Shown piece after piece: positions 51,758-54,895 of a stretch of DNA of 54,895 nt. Source of the DNA: Desulfobacteraceae bacterium UBA2174. Lineage in GTDB: Bacteria > Desulfobacterota > Desulfobacteria > Desulfobacterales > UBA2174. The stretch covers positions 1 to 54,895 of the forward strand of contig DCWA01000046.1 of NCBI GenBank assembly GCA_002327445.1, written 5' to 3'. The stretch's first letter is position 1. Every line of letters begins with the position of its first letter. A model generated the notes under the pieces. It was not told the DNA's origin. It was given only the letters and a program-made list of their open reading frames with translations, and made no database searches. Both the position numbers and the translations under genes were made by a program.

Positions 51758-52706
51758 GCTGCGCCGTGTAGACTTGGCGGCCATCGATGCCGCCGACGAA
51801 ACCTTCCGTCTCGGCCGAATCCGGGATGTGGCGGCGCTGGCGGCATCCATTGAGCGCCTCGGCCTTCTCTGTGCGCCGATTGTTGCGGGTTTGAACGGGC
51901 GCCAGGTGGTGGTGAGCGGATTCTGCCGGGTGGAGGCCTGCCGGCGTCTCGGCTGGCAGGAGATGTCGGCGCGAATGCCGCGACATCCTGCCGAGGCTTG
52001 GGAATGCGCCCGGTGGGCGGTGGCGGAGAAGGCGGCCGAAGGTCCGCTGACTCCCCTCGAAACGGGGAAGGCCCTGCGCTTGCTTCGCGCTATTGCCTCG
52101 GGTGAAGACGCCTTTCGCCAAGCGGTCCGGGATTTCGGACTGCCGGACCAACCGACGGCCCAGATGCGCCTGGAAAGCCTCTGCGATTTGCCCGAGGTGA
52201 TCCAGGCGGCGGTCGACGATGAAGCCCTGGCCGTCTCCACCGCCGTTTCCCTCTGCCGCATGCCGCAAGCGACGGCGGTGCGAGTGGCCGGACTGCTGGC
52301 CGAATTGCGGTTCAGCCTGAACAAACAGCGCGAAATCGTAACGCTGTTGGAAGAAATTTCCCGCCGCGAGGGCATCCCGGTCCAGACGGTGCTGGAGACG
52401 CCGGCGCTGGCAGCGCTGGCGTCGGATGCCGACACGGATCGGGCTCAACGGGGCCATCGACTGCGTCTCTATTTGTACCAGCGCCGTTTTCCGGCCCTCG
52501 CCAAGGCACAGCGCCGATTCGAGCTCCTGAGCCATGAACTGTGTCTTGCGGGAAACGCCCGTCTGGCGGCGCCGCCCGGCTTCGAGGGCCGGGGTTTCCA
52601 ATTGACGCTCTCTTTTTCAAACCGGCCAGAACTGTCCTCCCACCACGAAACCATCGACCGCATCCTTTCCCACTGCGCATTGGACGAGATGTTTCACCTC
52701 GCCTAG
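51747..52706 (+). CDS. ParB/Srx-fold domain protein
   Basis: This 319-residue protein has an N-terminal ParB-like domain (about 5-95; FRLGRIRDVAALAASIERLG; LLCAPIVAGLNGRQVVVSGF; CRVEACRRLGW), which in ParB binds CTP and in other members acts as nuclease or kinase. The remaining 220 residues are helical, with a possible helix-turn-helix. No parA or parS is nearby, so chromosome partitioning is unlikely. The ATG lies inside the purC end (11-bp overlap), so the two are translationally coupled. Confidence 0.75.
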   Translation: MPFELRRVDLAAIDAADETFRLGRIRDVAALAASIERLGLLCAPIVAGLNGRQVVVSGFCRVEACRRLGWQEMSARMPRHPAEAWECARWAVAEKAAEGPLTPLETGKALRLLRAIASGEDAFRQAVRDFGLPDQPTAQMRLESLCDLPEVIQAAVDDEALAVSTAVSLCRMPQATAVRVAGLLAELRFSLNKQREIVTLLEEISRREGIPVQTVLETPALAALASDADTDRAQRGHRLRLYLYQRRFPALAKAQRRFELLSHELCLAGNARLAAPPGFEGRGFQLTLSFSNRPELSSHHETIDRILSHCALDEMFHLA

Positions 52707-53015
52707 CCGGCGGCGACGCCTGCCGTAGAAACAACGATCATTTCTTAAAAAACCGCTTTTCAACGTCATCGCCGGCAGCAAGCTGCACTCTCTCACGGGT
52801 GTTCCCGATTCCAGGTCCGGCGCGGCTATTTAGAATTTACAAAGGGGTTGTCATCTCTGATCCGAGAAAAATAAAACGGATCCTTCAAAAAGTTTACTGT
52901 CAATAAAAAAGGTATAAAAAAAATTAAAAATTAACAAAATGAATTTTTCATACTTGACAAGAACTTTTTAATCGGTTAGGGAGGCATAAAAGAACTAAAT
53001 AAAATTCATAATCTT
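52707..53015 (+). promoter_or_regulatory. AT-rich promoter/operator region of the TetR gene
   Basis: This is a 309-bp gene-free stretch. GATCCG and CGGATC (52858-52881) form a small hairpin. In the AT-rich right half AAAAATT and AATTTTT (around 52926-52948) make a 7-bp inverted repeat with a 9-bp centre, followed by TTGACA (52954-52959) as a -35-like element; no strong -10 box was identified. AGGGAGG (52978-52984) is far upstream of the ATG. The inverted repeat is the best candidate for TetR autoregulation. Confidence 0.45.
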
Positions 53016-53705
53016 ATGGGCATCCAGGAACGCAAGGAGCGGGAAAGGGAACGCCGACGCCAGCAAATCATTGTGGCGGCCAAGCGGGTCTTTTCCGAAA
53101 AGGGCTTCAACCGGGCGACCATGGAAGACATCGCCCAGGAGGCCGAGCTGAGCCCCGGCACCCTATACCTGTATTTCAAGAACAAGGATGAGCTCTACGC
53201 ATCCCTTTCGCTGCGCATCCTCCAATACCTGAACATGCGCCTGGACCATGTCATCAAGGAAGAGGGGATCGAACCCGCAAAGCGCATAGAGGCGCTAAAG
53301 GCAGCCATATATGACGTCTACCAGTTCGATCCACTGATCCTGATCAATTTGTTTCATCTGCAATCCAGCGAAACATTGAAGAACCTGTCGCCGGAACTCT
53401 TTGACGACATCCAGAAGCTATCGAGCGGTTCCCTTGACCGGATCACCATCCTGTTTCGAAGCGGCATCGACGGCGGCCTCTTCGATTCCTTCGATCCGGT
53501 GGTGCTGGCCGAGATACTCTGGTCCTTGTTTTCGGGAATGGTCCTTTGGGAAGAAAGCAAGCGGATTCTGGACGATGACAACAATTTCTTGAAAGATACC
53601 CTGGACATGGCTTTCGAGATCTTTTTGCGGGGAATTGGCAAGGTCCGGGAAGAGGATCCCGGATCGAAAGGGCACCGTATCGGCCACCCGGCAAGTTCCA
53701 TTTGA
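53016..53705 (+). CDS. TetR/AcrR family transcriptional regulator
   Basis: This 229-residue repressor has an N-terminal helix-turn-helix (about 15-62; IIVAAKRVFSEKGFNRATM; DIAQEAELSPGTLYLYFKNK), the rest being a helical ligand-binding domain (FDPLILINLFHL; VVLAEILWSLFSGMV) of the type found in fatty-acid-responsive FadR/YsiA-like regulators. It lies 206 bp upstream of an acetyl-CoA synthetase gene on the same strand, which is a plausible target together with its own promoter. The ligand may be an acyl-CoA; this is inference. Confidence 0.88.
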   Translation: MGIQERKERERERRRQQIIVAAKRVFSEKGFNRATMEDIAQEAELSPGTLYLYFKNKDELYASLSLRILQYLNMRLDHVIKEEGIEPAKRIEALKAAIYDVYQFDPLILINLFHLQSSETLKNLSPELFDDIQKLSSGSLDRITILFRSGIDGGLFDSFDPVVLAEILWSLFSGMVLWEESKRILDDDNNFLKDTLDMAFEIFLRGIGKVREEDPGSKGHRIGHPASSI

Positions 53706-53911
53706 ACAGAAGGCATGCACCTGGATCCAGGGCCGGTGGGCTGCCAAAAAAGAAGCGCGATCACTGCCAATCGAGTGGACGGGGAATGACAAGACCATCA
53801 AGCCATCGTCATCAAGAGGAGACTGAAAAGCGAACCAATCCGGCGGATGCTCGCACCTGATCCGTACCCCTGCGGGGGGCACAGCAAACCCGATCGTCAA
53901 GGAGGAAGGAA

Positions 53912-54895
<984 letters not shown>

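Noticed and set aside
51747..52706. Chromosome-partition locus or origin at the ParB-like gene
   Set aside because: No parA, parS palindromes, DnaA boxes or dnaA-region genes are visible.

Overview
The window is a GC-rich (well above 60% by eye) bacterial chromosome segment. Its gene content suggests a Desulfobacterota (deltaproteobacterial) anaerobe, probably related to sulfate reducers. The indicators are separate genes for an NfnAB-type electron-bifurcating transhydrogenase, a TSUP sulfite/sulfate-type exporter, an NDP-forming acyl-CoA synthetase, a DUF2760-Hsp70 pair, an MglA-like GTPase operon and a Lon-type protease carrying a receiver domain. The assignment is inference from gene content; no rRNA or tRNA gene was seen.

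Layout. (1) 1-3000 is the end of a chromosomal integron: two leftward gene cassettes (one cut by the window edge, one AT-rich with a HEPN-like C-terminus), an attC site, the attI region, the rightward integrase intI, and an overlapping S24-family repressor. (2) 3000-3800 holds a repeat, a small ORF remnant and an AbrB-type antitoxin/Doc toxin pair. (3) 3883-7364 is a leftward MCE/Mla-type lipid transport operon (STAS-permease, ATPase, MlaD-like protein, PqiC-like lipoprotein). (4) 7507-10968 has a P1-family peptidase and, leftward, a TSUP transporter operon starting with a Usp-like protein. (5) 11395-16205 has a Lon-like protease with an inserted receiver domain, tail-to-tail with an NtrC-type regulator and its histidine kinase. 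(6) 16362-21519 is a four-gene glycosyltransferase/phosphatase cluster that looks like glycosylglycerate compatible-solute synthesis. (7) 21666-25053 carries tatD and nfnAB. (8) 25175-27160 is an FRG-domain gene and an acyl-ACP thioesterase bracketed by related noncoding repeats. (9) 27270-35476 holds a GH17-like membrane protein, the UPF0210/ACT pair, a membrane protein coupled to a DHH-CBS phosphoesterase, pgi and a small Cys-rich protein. (10) 35718-41476 is DUF2760-Hsp70, a strong hairpin repeat and a fused NDP-forming acyl-CoA synthetase. (11) 41648-47558 is ispF-cysS-uvrB-uvrC. (12) 47650-50822 is a tightly overlapping operon: repeat-like protein, MglA-like GTPase, DUF4388/cNMP-binding protein, PilZ protein. 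(13) 50861-54895 is purC overlapping a ParB-like gene, an AT-rich promoter region, a TetR regulator and the start of an acetyl-CoA synthetase gene.

The most unusual items are the receiver-Lon hybrid beside a two-component system, the S24 repressor translationally coupled to an integron integrase, the GTPase/cyclic-nucleotide/PilZ operon, and a Usp-like ORF that reads through a strong internal ribosome-binding site into a small membrane protein.
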